From contig JAOVVO010000007.1 of NCBI GenBank assembly GCA_028564675.1, forward strand, positions 62,001-126,000: a stretch of 64,000 nt of DNA. Direction: 5' to 3'. The translations under genes were made by a program, and so were the position numbers. Within the stretch, counting starts at the first letter, position 1. Every line of letters starts with the position of its first letter. Positions 25,989-38,437 of the stretch are shown here, piece by piece. The notes under the pieces are model-generated. The model was given only the letters and a program-made list of their open reading frames with translations. It was not told the DNA's origin and ran no database searches. This stretch comes from Onchocerca lupi. Lineage: Eukaryota; Nematoda; Chromadorea; Rhabditida; Onchocercidae.

Positions 25989-28900
25989 TCAAAATCCAAT
26001 TTGTCCACAAGTTGATATACAATCAGTTAAAGAATAGAAATTGTTCAAATTGCCACCGCAACCTGTATATTCGAATGGTACGCACTGATTCTGTAAAAGA
26101 AAGTCAAATATCATTGTAAAAAGATGAAGATTTTTCTTTACGAGGCAATAGTTTCATTAATAACTTGTCAAAGTAATTTTGTTGTGATTGAAAAAAGTGA
26201 CAATATAACAAATGAGGAATGATACAAAGCTGAACAGACATTTTATTTAAATTATTTTTAGAAAATTATTGTAATCTACAACTTTGCAGTTTACAATATT
26301 TTTCTAAAAATCGCTGCATTTTTCATCCATTATAGTGTTATTTTTTAACCGAAAAAAAAATCGCTGGATTATATAGATAATTAAATGTTTTAAGTAGAAT
26401 AACTCATAACAGTATTGACAAAATTTTTAACATAATGTTCTCAGCATTATTTGAGATGAGATAACATCGCACCAAATGATCTTTAAGTTCTTTCAAAAGT
26501 ATTTTTTTAATTTAGACAAAAATTCACACAGTTGCTTGAATCTTCCTTCTTTACATCATTATTTCATATTCTTAGATTTCCTTTTTGGATAATTACGTCA
26601 GTAGAATGATTTCCTTCGCTATCTGAGGCATATAGAAATTTGGAGCAATTTTGCAAAATTCAACAAACTTCTTGAAATTCTCAATTACGAAGCATAGAGG
26701 TAGTTATGAATTTATCGTAACATTACTGTAAAACACGTACCTGTTGTCGGTCAAAAGCATAACGTGTTTGATTTCCACTGCAAGCTCCCCTGTCTATGGA
26801 TAATAAGCAGAGTTGTTCTGAAAAAAATACAAAATTATATCTGAAAAGGTAAATGAGTTACATCCATATTCATAAAGATTTATTCTAAGTAAATTTAATA
26901 AGAGTTTTTAAATTAAAAAATATATAAGAAGTTGAAATAACATTGGAAACCGTTTCATTACTTTTTAAAGAAAAGGTTTAAAATTAATATATGTTAGTAT
27001 ATTTCATTGAAGTTAATAATGAGTTAGTAATTTTATAAGATTCTGAATAAGAAAAGTGAAAGTATTTCTTTCTAGGTGACAGCTAAAAGCTGATTTCTAA
27101 ATGAGCTGAAAATTCAAAACTAAATGTGGTCAAGCACTCATTACTCTACATGCATCATGCATAGTCATGCAAAAAAGTTTGAGACTCAATATAATGATAA
27201 GATCAATTTGTAATTTTATGACCAAAAACATAGGAAAATATGATTTACTTTGAATTTCATACGCAATTTTTTATCACAGTGCTAATGAGTAAACCATGTG
27301 ATAACAAAAAATGACCATAAAATACATTAAATCCAGTTAAATTTTATGAGAACTGATTTAAATCGAATAACAAATTAAGCGATAAAAATTAAAAATGTAG
27401 GATACAGCATAAGACATTGTAAATTGAAACAGACTGCTGTTAATAAACCTGAAATTTGGGTAATCCTAAAACTGCAAGGTTAATTTGATGTGAAATATAT
27501 TTGTTGAATGGAACAATTCGCCTCCGTGCATAAATATTAATTCTTATAGTTTTCACATATTTTTTAATTTGTAAATGTTGAATATTTTTACTTCGAAACA
27601 AGCATTTCAAGGAATAACTATGACATGTATATTACAGAAAAGAGTGTTCTGAAAATTTTCTTTGATTTTTTTTGCTGAAACATTGGACGATGAAAAGAAT
27701 CATCTATTTTCTGGAATTCTTTCGATCATTATTTCTTCATCTAATACAATGTAACAGAAAACAAAAAGTTTCTCGACATTGACAAATTGTGTATTTTCTC
27801 TCATTTAATTTCATACATCTTATTTCCAATAAATCTTTGTTACTGCGAATAAATCAATAATCTTCATCTATCAAATAAAAGTAAAAATTCAATCTCTGAA
27901 TAAATTTTTTTGATCTGATCTATAATCGAACAAATTTTTCCAAGAAAGAATTGATACAGGCGACATATTTCACCTAATAAAAATAACTTATAATGAATGA
28001 AAATATATGAATAATAATTCAAATAATATATTTATCACATTCAATATTTTAACATTTTTAAAGAGTCTGAAAATTATTGCAAATTATAGACTTCAACAAA
28101 TATTACCGTAAGGTTTCAATAAACTAGAATCATTCAAATTTTCACCGTATCTAATCGATTTGGAATTGATATTGTGATAAATATTAATTCTGCACACTTT
28201 CTAATTGTTGAAATCATTTTCAGTATGAGTACTTTTTTTTGAAAAATTAGAGAAAGCATTGTCATATTCATTGCTGACTTTAAATTTCGACCGAATTGCA
28301 ACCGAAAACTGTTCATTCCGTCAGTATATGATTCAAAAGACAGAAAGGTAGGAGCCACAAAAACCGAATGAAAAATCAATTTCAAATGAGAAATTCTGAA
28401 ACAAAAAACAATTTATCATTTTCTGTTTATAAAATCTGGATTTGGGGTCTTAATACAGAAACCTGAAACAAAGTAATTTGATATACACAATATTTGCAAC
28501 TGTTCCCCTTAACTCACCCCAATTTCAAAGATGCAATGTGACTTGATGAAGAAAAAGTATAGTCTTTTGGACAGGTTGCAGTATACTATTTTCCTTGCGA
28601 TTACAAGTGGTGTTCTTTTCGCAAAATAACTTTTTAATTCTGGATTTTTTAAGTCTCTCTTTCTTAATTTATATAAAATTATATTTTAGGAATTTTCATG
28701 TCATAAACATAGCATTTTTCATTGAATATAATGTATTTTTTTGCAATGCGACGATACAAAGATTATTCAGTTTGCATTTTTCTAAAAATAACTCGCCTTG
28801 GACAAACTTTCTCACCTCCGTTCTTTGATTCCTGAAAACTGAAACATTGAGTGCTTCATTCAGAAAATTATGTAAAAGTTGAATTAGGATTTTCAAACAG

Positions 28901-31900
28901 ATCAGATTTATACAGCTTTGTTGAGAATGCCATCTAGAACTTCTTTCAGAAGATAAATGGTTCGAGTGAGTAAGGAACATTCAAAAAAATTCGTATTTGG
29001 TAAATTTTGTGAGACTTTCCGAAAATTATCATCAAATATAGGTTCAGTACCACAACGGAGATATTTCAGAAACTGAATGGATCAAAATATAAATAGTCAA
29101 TTCCTTTCATGTGACATTTGAAATTTACCCTAATTCATTGATATAATTTAGTGATATTCATATTTAATTCACTGACATAAATCATTGTTATAAAAAATTC
29201 AGTATAATTTAGATTTCTTCGCATTATTTCGACAGAGAAATAGATTGATTGAAATCAATATTTCATGAGAATACTGCTTAAAATCACTGTTCAGAATTTC
29301 ATACATAACTTTTATTTCCCTTTCCACTTCCAGTTAAAAAATGCCGGATACTGTATGATTCGAACAGCAGTAATTTCTATGATTATTGCTATTTCCGGTC
29401 AAATAGAAATAACTAACATTGCAATGATTTATTTTTAACGGATTACATGTCCTTGGATTTCCTTTCCTATCGCTTCAAATCTTCCAATGCATGGATTCTC
29501 GGAACTGAAAAAAAAAGAAAAAAAACCCCACCCGCTGAAATGACATTCGCAAATAAATGTATCAAATATTTCAAATTATCCAAAACAATTAAATATTCTA
29601 CGATACTAAAAAGTATATATAATTCATACAAGAAAAGCAATTGTTTAGCAGAAAAATGTCTCATAAACGCATGCAGTCTGTAAGTGCGAGCTTTTGTGGT
29701 AATTAATTCAACACTGCAAAGCAAACCATAAAAGTAAACAGAAAGCCTAAGATTGTGAGAAACAAGACAGACTCAAATCAATCGAAATATTTTCTGATCG
29801 GAGAACAGATAATCATGCATCAATTTACGATTAAATTTATCGATTGGTGTGATGTTTTGCAACTTTTCTTTGCATAGTAACATGCAGTTTGTAAGGCAAT
29901 ATTATTGGTTGACTTTTTAAGTTTATTTCAGATACTGTCACAATTGTACAGATTGTAATCAGCGTGTTGATAAAGAACACTTCGATAAATCTAAAAGTTA
30001 CCTGGGCAAGTTTTGGAACATTCTGTCTGCGACAAAAAATTGTTTTGATTGCCTCGTATACCGTTGTATTGGAAAGGTAAACATTCACGATCATCAGTGC
30101 TATAGTACCATCGTGACAGATTCGCATTACCAGAGCCCGGTGAAAGGGGTACTGAGCATGGATTTGTTGCTAAATTAAAATCATATCGTCATTTATCACT
30201 CATTATCAGTTTTATCCATTCGAAATTTCAGAATAGATAAATCACAGAAACAGTTATACATCGCTATATTGTTGTCATATTAGCAAATCTGAATTATTTT
30301 TTTCGATTAACACAAACGATCAGTTTTTGTCAAAATTTTCAAAGTCAAAATGTTACCTCCAGGACAACAAACGGTTGTTTTTGGTGTCGCTCCAATATGA
30401 CACCAGAAATTTACCGGACACACCTCTTTATTGATTTCTGAACAAAAAAGTATCTGATCTGCAGTAGTTGTTGCTGGTTGCCCAACGCATGGATTTTCCA
30501 ACGGATGGCACTGTAGTTGACAGGCTGCCTATAGGTTATAGGTCACTAATCATTATTTAATTAGAACTTAAAATTGTTTGGAAAATTCCACTCTTCTGCA
30601 AGAATTATTAAATAAAAAAGCATAGAAAGTGCGATTGATATTTATAAGTAATTAAATTAATGTAGATATTTATTTAAATAAATTACTTACAGAACAGTTC
30701 ACTTTATCATGTTGTTAAGCATGTCACATGGATTTGAACAGATACTTGGAATACGATTACGAAATATTATTTAATTCACTAATTTAATTAATTGTGCTTG
30801 ACTATACTATTAGCATTTGAAACTTTTTTTAGATTACTATAACTGTCTATATCTGATATGAGTAAATATATGCATAGTACTACAATTTAGGTTTAAATCT
30901 AAATTTACACTTTTGTAGTAATGCGAATTTTTTTTGATAGCATATAGATGAGACTTTCTTTTATTTTCAAACTTCTCATTCAAAAAAATAGGTTTGCAAA
31001 TATATATTAATTTCATAGCAACTGTAGAATTTAAACAAAAAAAATCTGTTTACTTGTGATAAGAAATTATTCTGATTTCCTTTCATACCGTGATATATGA
31101 AAACACGACATGCTCTTGTCACTGCATCATAATAATAACGTTCTAATTCTTCATCTCCTTCGCCTACTGCCATTGGCAAATTACATGGATCATTAATTGC
31201 TGAAATTGTAAGATTCGTTATTGCGTGACTGAAGCGTAAATTGCGTAACTTGAATGCAAATTTCGCAGCATCCAACGGCAATTATGCATTCTCTGAGAAC
31301 GATGTAGAAAATATTAACACTTTCAATTGCATTTCTATTTCTCGCGTTAGAAAGTTAGATCAAATGGAATGCAACGGAATCGTTAAAAAAATCTCACCTC
31401 CAGGACAGCATACTCTAGTAAGCGAATTGCTACCGGGATTACACCAGTAACGACTGGGACAGCTATTCATGTGCAATGATGACACAACGCAGGTTTGATA
31501 AACACCGTTTGAAGTGGTAAGCGGTTGACCTGGATTAAACTTCTAGTCTTTAGTATTTTCGAAAGTTTCCTAATGATTTAGATTTGAAAATTCAAACCTG
31601 ACTAGAAAACCAATTATCCTTTTTTTTCTTCTAGACCGAATGAATTTTACTGAAATTAAAATCGAATTTCAGAAATCAGTTCAAAATTTCCGCTAAATTA
31701 AACTTGGATTTTGATATTTTTTGGATTTAATTAAATTGCTTTAAAAAACTGAACCTTCAGAACAGGGATTTATTCGGCAAGCAATCTCACAACTCTCTTT
31801 GCTCAAGAAATTATTAGCATTGCCATGCAATCCATTATATATAAAAATTTCACAAACGCCATTTTGCGAATTGTAGTACCATCGCTGCAGTGATACATTC

Positions 31901-34900
31901 CCTGTACCTCGATCCACTGGCTTCGCGCAACGATTTCCTTCTGCAAAGTAAACTTCAAAGAATGAAATCGTTTATAATTTCTTTGAAAAATAGAGGAAAG
32001 TTAATTAGATGTTCTGAGAAGGAGAATAAATGGTACCGAAAGGACAGCAAATTGTAGTTTCCGATGTTGCTCCGTAATGACAATATGTACCGATTGCACA
32101 CGGCCGTGAACTGGAACAAGTTTGCACTGGCAGTACTACTGGCTGATTACACGGATTTCGAAAAACTGAAATTTGATTAACAGAAAGCTGTATGAGATGG
32201 CAATTTTAAAAGGAACGAAATTTCGACTGAAGAAAGCTCATCTTCCTTGCAAGAAATATGTTTTCAAGATGCAAGAACCTTTGCAAGTAGCTGCGCAATC
32301 AGCTTCCGTTAAGAAATTATTTTGATTTCCTTTTCTGCCATTATACTCGAACGTTTTACAGGTTAAGGTGGTCGCATCGTAATACCACCGGGTGCCAGGT
32401 AATGCAGGTGCTCCCTTGATACCAACTGCAAATAACATCTTGCATGCTGCAGGTTTGGTTTCCGCGCCCGGGCAACATTGGTTCTCGTTTGGTACCAAGC
32501 CCAGATGGCACCAGTATTTTGGTCCACAGCTATTTTCACCGAACGTGCAAAATCGTGGTTGTTTGGTGCCCGTTTCCAACAATGGATCACCTTGTGGACA
32601 GACGTTCACATAAGCTAAAAACAGATTACTCTTGGCAGTTGAAAAAAAAAATCAAAAGCAAATAATTTTTGATCGATGACATATTTAAATTTGTAAATTT
32701 AAAAGTATAAAATGGGGAAAGTATCGATTAAGGATATGGGGAAAGTATCGCATAATAAGGACAGTATCGCACAATAAATGGGGACAGTGTCGCATAATTA
32801 TCAGCGATACAAGACGGATAAAATTCTACTTAGCCTTTCATTTTTGATAAATAAACTAATAAAAGTACCTTGACAAGTCAACTGACATCCTTGTTTACTG
32901 AGAAAGTTATTCTGATTACCCATCATACCGTGATAAGTAAATGATAGGCACTGTCTGGTATTCTCATCATAATACCATCGCGGTAAATTTTTATTACCCG
33001 TCCCTGCGGTCATTGGTTGCAAACAAACTGCATATCCTTGTGCTGCAGAATTCGTACTTGAAAAATCATGCAGAAATTGATGTCTGTTTAACAGTTATTA
33101 ATTTCGTATTAATTCATAGTCTTAAATGTGCAAAAAGAATCTAAAATGAATACCTCTTCCTGGACAGCATACGGTAGTTTGCGAGTCTGCGCCGATGTGG
33201 CACCAGTAGTTATCAGCACATTGATTATCAGAGATGCATGATAGTGGACGCCCACTTTGTCCCATTTGCGCATTACCCAAGGCACATGGATTCATAAATA
33301 CTGAAATTTCATGCAAAAAAAGAAAATAAAATAAAGTAAAAAGCTTACAGCATTGAAATCCAGCAAATTTTTTCGATAAAGGTTTACAATTTCATGAATC
33401 TAAGTAATTTCAGTCGAAAGTAGCGAATTCAAGTCTTTACATAATTTTGTAACCATTTTTCATTTTCGGATGTATGGATTTTGCATGCAATTGGTAAAAC
33501 AATAGGAAATTTTTAGAGAATGCATAATTGGAAGAAATTTGCTGATATCTCTGAGAATAATATTCGATGCAGCGAAATGAGATACTGACCAGGGCAAGCC
33601 TGTTCGCATTGTTGCTGCGTCAGAAAATTGTTTTGATTTCCGAACAAGCCGGCATAAATAAATGGTACACACTGTTGTTTGTTGCTATTAAAGTACCATC
33701 GTTGTAGATTGGCACCACCATCACCGATTACAAGTGGCAGTTGACATGCGGTCGATACGTCTACTGCAACAAAATATGCAAACTAACAATAACAAATAAT
33801 ACACGAAAAGTGGACTTGTATGTTTGCAGTCGGTAATGCCCTGAACTGCATTTAATATCACTAGATTATGTAAAGGTCGTCATTAAATTTAATTGATTAT
33901 TAACATATATACTCCAACAATGGTGATACTTTGTTCCAACATTTGCTTTTGGATGGTCTCGTACAGCAACTTCGAGAATATGATAAGTACAGTTTCAAAA
34001 AGTAATCCTAATCTCATTTAATATATTTGAAAGATCATACAAAGCTATGAGAATCTACAAATGATAGTTTTTGGATTTTTAATCCAGATGCATATTTAAA
34101 AATTCAAAAGACTATCAAGGATGGAAACTAACTGGTGAGTCTGGTTGATGAGGATTAGATAATAGTGGAGCTAAAATTTTTAAAAAATCTCGAATTAGTT
34201 CTGAAAAAAAAAAAAAAAAAAAAGAACCTCGGCCTGGGCAACAAAGTGTTGTCCGCAATTGAGCTCCGATGTGGCACCAAAATGTCGAGCTACATGAATT
34301 GAGCGATTTGCTGCATATTATGATGTGACCGTTGTTATCCATTTCCGGATTACCGGATCCACAGGGATTTATGAATCCTAAATTAACATGGAATTACAGC
34401 GATCTGGGTAAGAAACTCTGAGCTTTTATAAACATTATTTAGTCCCAAGAATAGAAACTAGTAACAATAGTAGGTGCCAATTTCATTGGATAGAAATTAT
34501 CAAGAAAATACAAACTAGATGATAAAGTTGGAAGAGTTATAAAATTCACAATGGACTTCTACGATAAAAATATAGAAACGGCAGAATATCATTAAGAAGC
34601 AACTTAATCTATGAAGCTTAGTATAGTTGTTTTGTTGTCCTGGTAAAAGCACAGCTTTTCAACGTTTTAGATATCAATATGAAGAAAACGCCCTTTTCGA
34701 AAAAATTACCTGGACAGATTTGCTGACAATGTTGTTGTGTTAAGAAATTATTCTGATTACCGTACATTCCAGCATAGTTGAATGGAATACAATTTTGGGC
34801 TTTCTGATCGAAATACCATCGTTTCAAATTGGCGTTACTAGAACCAAAGGATAACGGTAATTTGCAGATAGCCGAACCATTAACTAAAAATAAAGACATT

Positions 34901-37900
34901 GAAAAAAGATCTTATCCATTATCATTATAGTGGAATTTTAGTATCTAAAAGTGCCGCATAAGTGTATAGCATTTATATCGAGATTTTTCGGATAGCAAAA
35001 TCTAAAATGTTTATGCAAAAACTGCAGGAAGAAACGATTTAAACTACCTTTTCCGGGACAGCATACTGTTGTTTGAGGTCCTGCACCGATGTGACACCAA
35101 TGTGTCATTTCACAGCTGTTATATGTTAAGTTACAGCTTAGTGGGCGATTATTTACTCCTTGCTGTGGTTTCCCCGATATACACGGATTCTCGAACACTA
35201 CAAATTTTGGATAAGATCGACTTCGAGCTCTTTTAAAAACCATAAAAATAACCTTTTCTGTATTTCTATTGCTACATTTTGGTAAGAGTTTCTTATTTAT
35301 GCTCAATTTTTCAAAGGAAAGGCTTGGAGACATTGATGAAATTGTACATGAGAGAAAATATTGAGAAAGACTTTTACAGGTGACAGAAATGAATCTGTTA
35401 TTCTTTCTTCATTAAAAGTTTTAATTCTTGCAGACATAAAAGTTAATTCTAGTCAGAGCAAAGATACCATACATTTTTACCAAGAAGAAAGTTAGAAGGA
35501 AGATAAAAGCATATCATTGCTTCATGTTTGTTTATTTTATTTATTTCATTCTTGAAGCGCATCTATTCTTTCAAAATTCAGCATTCAAATTTAAAAAATC
35601 CAACTATAGCAAGTCCTTTCGCAAGTTTCTTGATTCAGGAAATTATTTTGTGTGCCTTTCAGGCCAGCGTAAATGAAAGGCATGCACTGTTGGCCAGCGA
35701 TATTCCAGTACCATCGCTGCAACTGATAATTTCCTTGGCCTCGATCAACTTGCTGCTCACATGCATTATCGCCTATAAATTTAAAAGAACATCATTGGCG
35801 CATTGGACTCAAAAAAAGACGGAATGTAACTGATTGCAGATCAATAAAGAATTCCAACCAAGATTTGGACAGCAAACATTTGTTTGTGGCTCAGCTCCAA
35901 TGTGACAGTAGTGTCCTGCAGGGCACATTGATGGATTTGTTGGTGAGCATTTTATTATGTTTCTTTGAATCTGATATGGTCTTCCAACGGCACATGGATT
36001 CACTAAAGAAAATAAATTTTACAATTCAAATAAAGTTAGATGAATTTATTATTGCTACGGTACAATCAATTGTGATTTCATATTGAAAAAGAGCTGAGAT
36101 ATTCTTGAGGATGTCTTCATGAAGCCTAAATCTATTGAGCTTAGAGAATGACAAAGCTAACCGAAACAAGTCAATTGGCAGTCATTTTGGCTTAAAAAAT
36201 TATTTTCGTTGCCTTGCAAGCCTCTATAAATGAATGGTTCACACTGTTCTGAATTGACATTGAAGTACCATCGCTGCAAATAAGCATTCCCTGAACCTGT
36301 ATTCAACATTTGGCGACATTGATCTCCGGATGCTGAAACATCATATTAGAAGATCAAATGATAAATTAAATTTATTGTTCACTCATGAAAAGTTACCAAA
36401 GTCAAAATGATCGGATTCTATAATATGGTGTGAATTTGTTATTTTTATGAAACAATCAATTGCGATTTCATATTAGAGATAATCATACTTCCATGCAATG
36501 AATGATTTAATCTTAGACTTAAATCGTTTTAATGAAATTTGTAATACTACAATTTCTGACTAAAAACAGAAATGATATTCATGAAGTCTTATTGCTAAAT
36601 TTACGTGATCGATTGCAGCAAACAGTGGTCAATTGAGATTGGCCAATATGACAGAATTGGTTGACACCACAATCATTGTTATCCAAGCAAGATCTTTGCG
36701 ATATACTATTGCCATATGCGCACGGAGTCAGTGCTTCTGCAGAGAGGCTTTGTGTGACGAATAAAGTCCTTTATCACAAATATACAACGACACAACAAGC
36801 TAAAGCATTCTAATTTCGACTACAATTACAAGCTTAGTGGACGAAAGCTTCTTGAAAAATATTTATGTTTTACTGAATTTGTAATAAAAAAAAAAGTATT
36901 CGAGCGCGAAATTCAGAACATATCTAAATTGCTGTGGCAAAGTCTCTTTTGTCAAGCAAATAGCATTTTGCTTTTAAACCTGGACACTGACGCTGGCATT
37001 CTTGTAAAGATTCGAAATTGTTTCGATTCCCGTCAATACCATGATAATCAAACTGCTCACATAATTTGGTATGTTTGTTGAAATAATATCGAGATTGTAA
37101 AATATTTCCACGTCCGTGATCCAAATCTTGTTTGCACGGATTCACTGCAATTTAATGGTAAGCATGCAAGGCTTGATATATATATATATATATTTTTTTT
37201 TATATATATATTTTTTTAAATATATATATATATATGTTCAAACATATCAATTTGTTTAGTGCAATGGATAAAGTGTAACTTTTCTAATTTGACCAAGTCA
37301 ATTATTAATTTTTAAGTTAAAACCAAAACTTTATCTCCTCTTAGCTAGAGAAAGAAATATGTCCAAAATTTATGCTATAAATAAACTCCAAAAAAATCAC
37401 AGCGATGGTGACGGAATATTATATTTTAATTAAATAAATATGAAGTAAAAAAAGATTTGTGCGGCATTTGGCAAATTTATGTCAAGATTTCTGTACCATT
37501 CAGGCAACTGTGTTATAACTAACATTCCTTTCGAAAAAGATTGTACCAGAAAATTGAAATTTGAAACAGCAAATTAGGAACTGAACACAGAAACCTTCAC
37601 ATAATTTTTGGCAGTTATGAACTGATGGAAAATTGTTTCCATTTGCACAGCAACCAGACCAGAAAAACAGTTCGCATCGCATTCTAACTGAATTATAGTA
37701 CCATCGCGGTATACGATATGGGCCAGTACCCATTTGTTGGGGTAAATTACATGCTCTGGCACCTAAAAAAATCTATTTTTGTATAAATACTACTTTAAAT
37801 AGTTCTTAAATTTCCCTAAATTGTGACAAATAAATGTTAAGGAACAGAGCTCGTGAAATTAATAATCATTTGCAAAGGAAATAAAAATTAACCGCGGACT

Positions 37901-38377
37901 TGGCTCGCAGGATTAAATGAGAACGAAAACTGTTCTGACGTTGTCACACTTCGTTGTTTTATTGTTCTATTTATCGTTCCAACATTATCACGAGTCTGAA
38001 AAAATTTATTTTGAATCTGAAAGGTAAATTTTATAATGCTGAAAAATTGTTCAGAGAAAAGTTTTTTTCGTTCTCCAGAGATCAAATTTTTGTTAAATAA
38101 TGAAGTTAAAGAACGTTGATATGATAATAAAAGTAATAGCTAATTGATACTACCAGCATATTTAATCAATAAGAGATTTTTGGTAGAAAACAATCCATAA
38201 CTTAATATGCAAATCATTTATACTCTCATATAGATTGTAATAAACAAAGCTAACGTTTTCTCCTGAATTTTGAAAACATTCTGAATTTTTGTTGTTAGGA
38301 GGTAATTTACAACATATAATAATCAATTGGAAGTGACCAATGATAATTGGCAGCAATAATTTTTGCGATGTAACCAT
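25989..38377 (-). CDS. Secreted protein with 12 Kunitz and 9 lustrin-cysteine domains
   Basis: Twenty-three minus-strand exons: 38377-38255, 37995-37893, 37762-37595, 37144-36980, 36736-36605, 36332-36162, 36002-35859, 35772-35605, 35197-35048, 34883-34710, 34377-34228, 33763-33590, 33300-33154, 33042-32869, 32614-32279, 32165-32037, 31940-31755, 31529-31398, 31199-31054, 30528-30357, 30169-30002, 26817-26741, 26090-25989. The CDS is 3,591 nt, 1,196 residues. Residues 1-23 are a signal peptide. Domain order is K-K-(L-K)x9-K, where K is Kunitz and L is the lustrin type (NPC...C...C...WCHIGA...CCPG). Most introns are phase 1, so domains were shuffled as units. Kunitz domains 2-11 keep RWYY and GNQNNF cores but lack the cysteines equivalent to BPTI C14 and C38. 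Only the last (exons 22-23) has all six at spacing 8-15-7-12-3. Probably an extracellular matrix, cuticle or protease-inhibitor protein; the exact role is inferred. A 3.2-kb intron (30001-26818) precedes the last domain, so a separate end or missed exons there are possible. Confidence 0.92.
26255..26310. repeat. 20-bp hairpin in the last intron of the Kunitz array
   Basis: The arm at 26255-26274 pairs with 26291-26310 with a single mismatch around a 16-nt loop. Confidence 0.6.
26818..30001. other. Large intron of the Kunitz array gene
   Basis: This 3.2-kb intron separates the eleventh Kunitz domain from the final six-cysteine domain. I looked for further TGYCAYATYGG (WCHIG), CCPG and NNF signatures on the minus strand and saw none. 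The phase (1 into 1) fits a direct join. Confidence 0.5.
32279..32614 (-). other. Fused lustrin + Kunitz exon in the array
   Basis: This 336-bp exon carries a complete lustrin-type domain (CPQGDPL...CC PGAE) run straight into a Kunitz domain (CKMLFAVG...CAATC). Everywhere else in the array one intron separates the two domain types, so an intron has been lost here. Confidence 0.8.
32712..32800. repeat. Minisatellite, about four 20-24 bp units
   Basis: Imperfect tandem copies of ATGGGGAMAGTRTCGCATAA in the intron between exons 14 and 15 of the Kunitz array. The unit is richer in G than its surroundings. Confidence 0.7.
36042..36084 (+). repeat. Intronic direct repeat, copy 1
   Basis: A 43-bp stretch similar to 36432-36474 (shared ACAATCAATTG.GATTTCATATT). 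The two lie in consecutive introns either side of the 36332-36162 Kunitz exon, as expected if a domain unit was duplicated with flanking intron sequence. Confidence 0.7.
36432..36474 (+). repeat. Intronic direct repeat, copy 2
   Basis: Partner of 36042-36084, in the next intron upstream in the gene. Confidence 0.7.
37174..37235. repeat. (TA)n / T-tract microsatellite
   Basis: Three blocks of TATATA separated by T runs, inside intron 3 of the Kunitz array gene. Self-complementary. Confidence 0.85.
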
Positions 38378-38412
38378 TCCACTCAGTGTCTTCGTTTTGC
38401 AGGAGTGTAAAA

Positions 38413-38437
38413 CTAAAGAGTTGAAATTTCCATTTTC
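38413..38437 (-). promoter_or_regulatory. Leader of the Kunitz array: acceptor and mini-ORF
   Basis: ATTTTTAG ending at 38437 (minus) is a candidate spliced-leader acceptor. It is followed by a 6-codon upstream frame (38433-38413, ATG...TAG) and then the signal-peptide ATG at 38377. The upstream ATG would be met first by scanning ribosomes. Confidence 0.4.
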
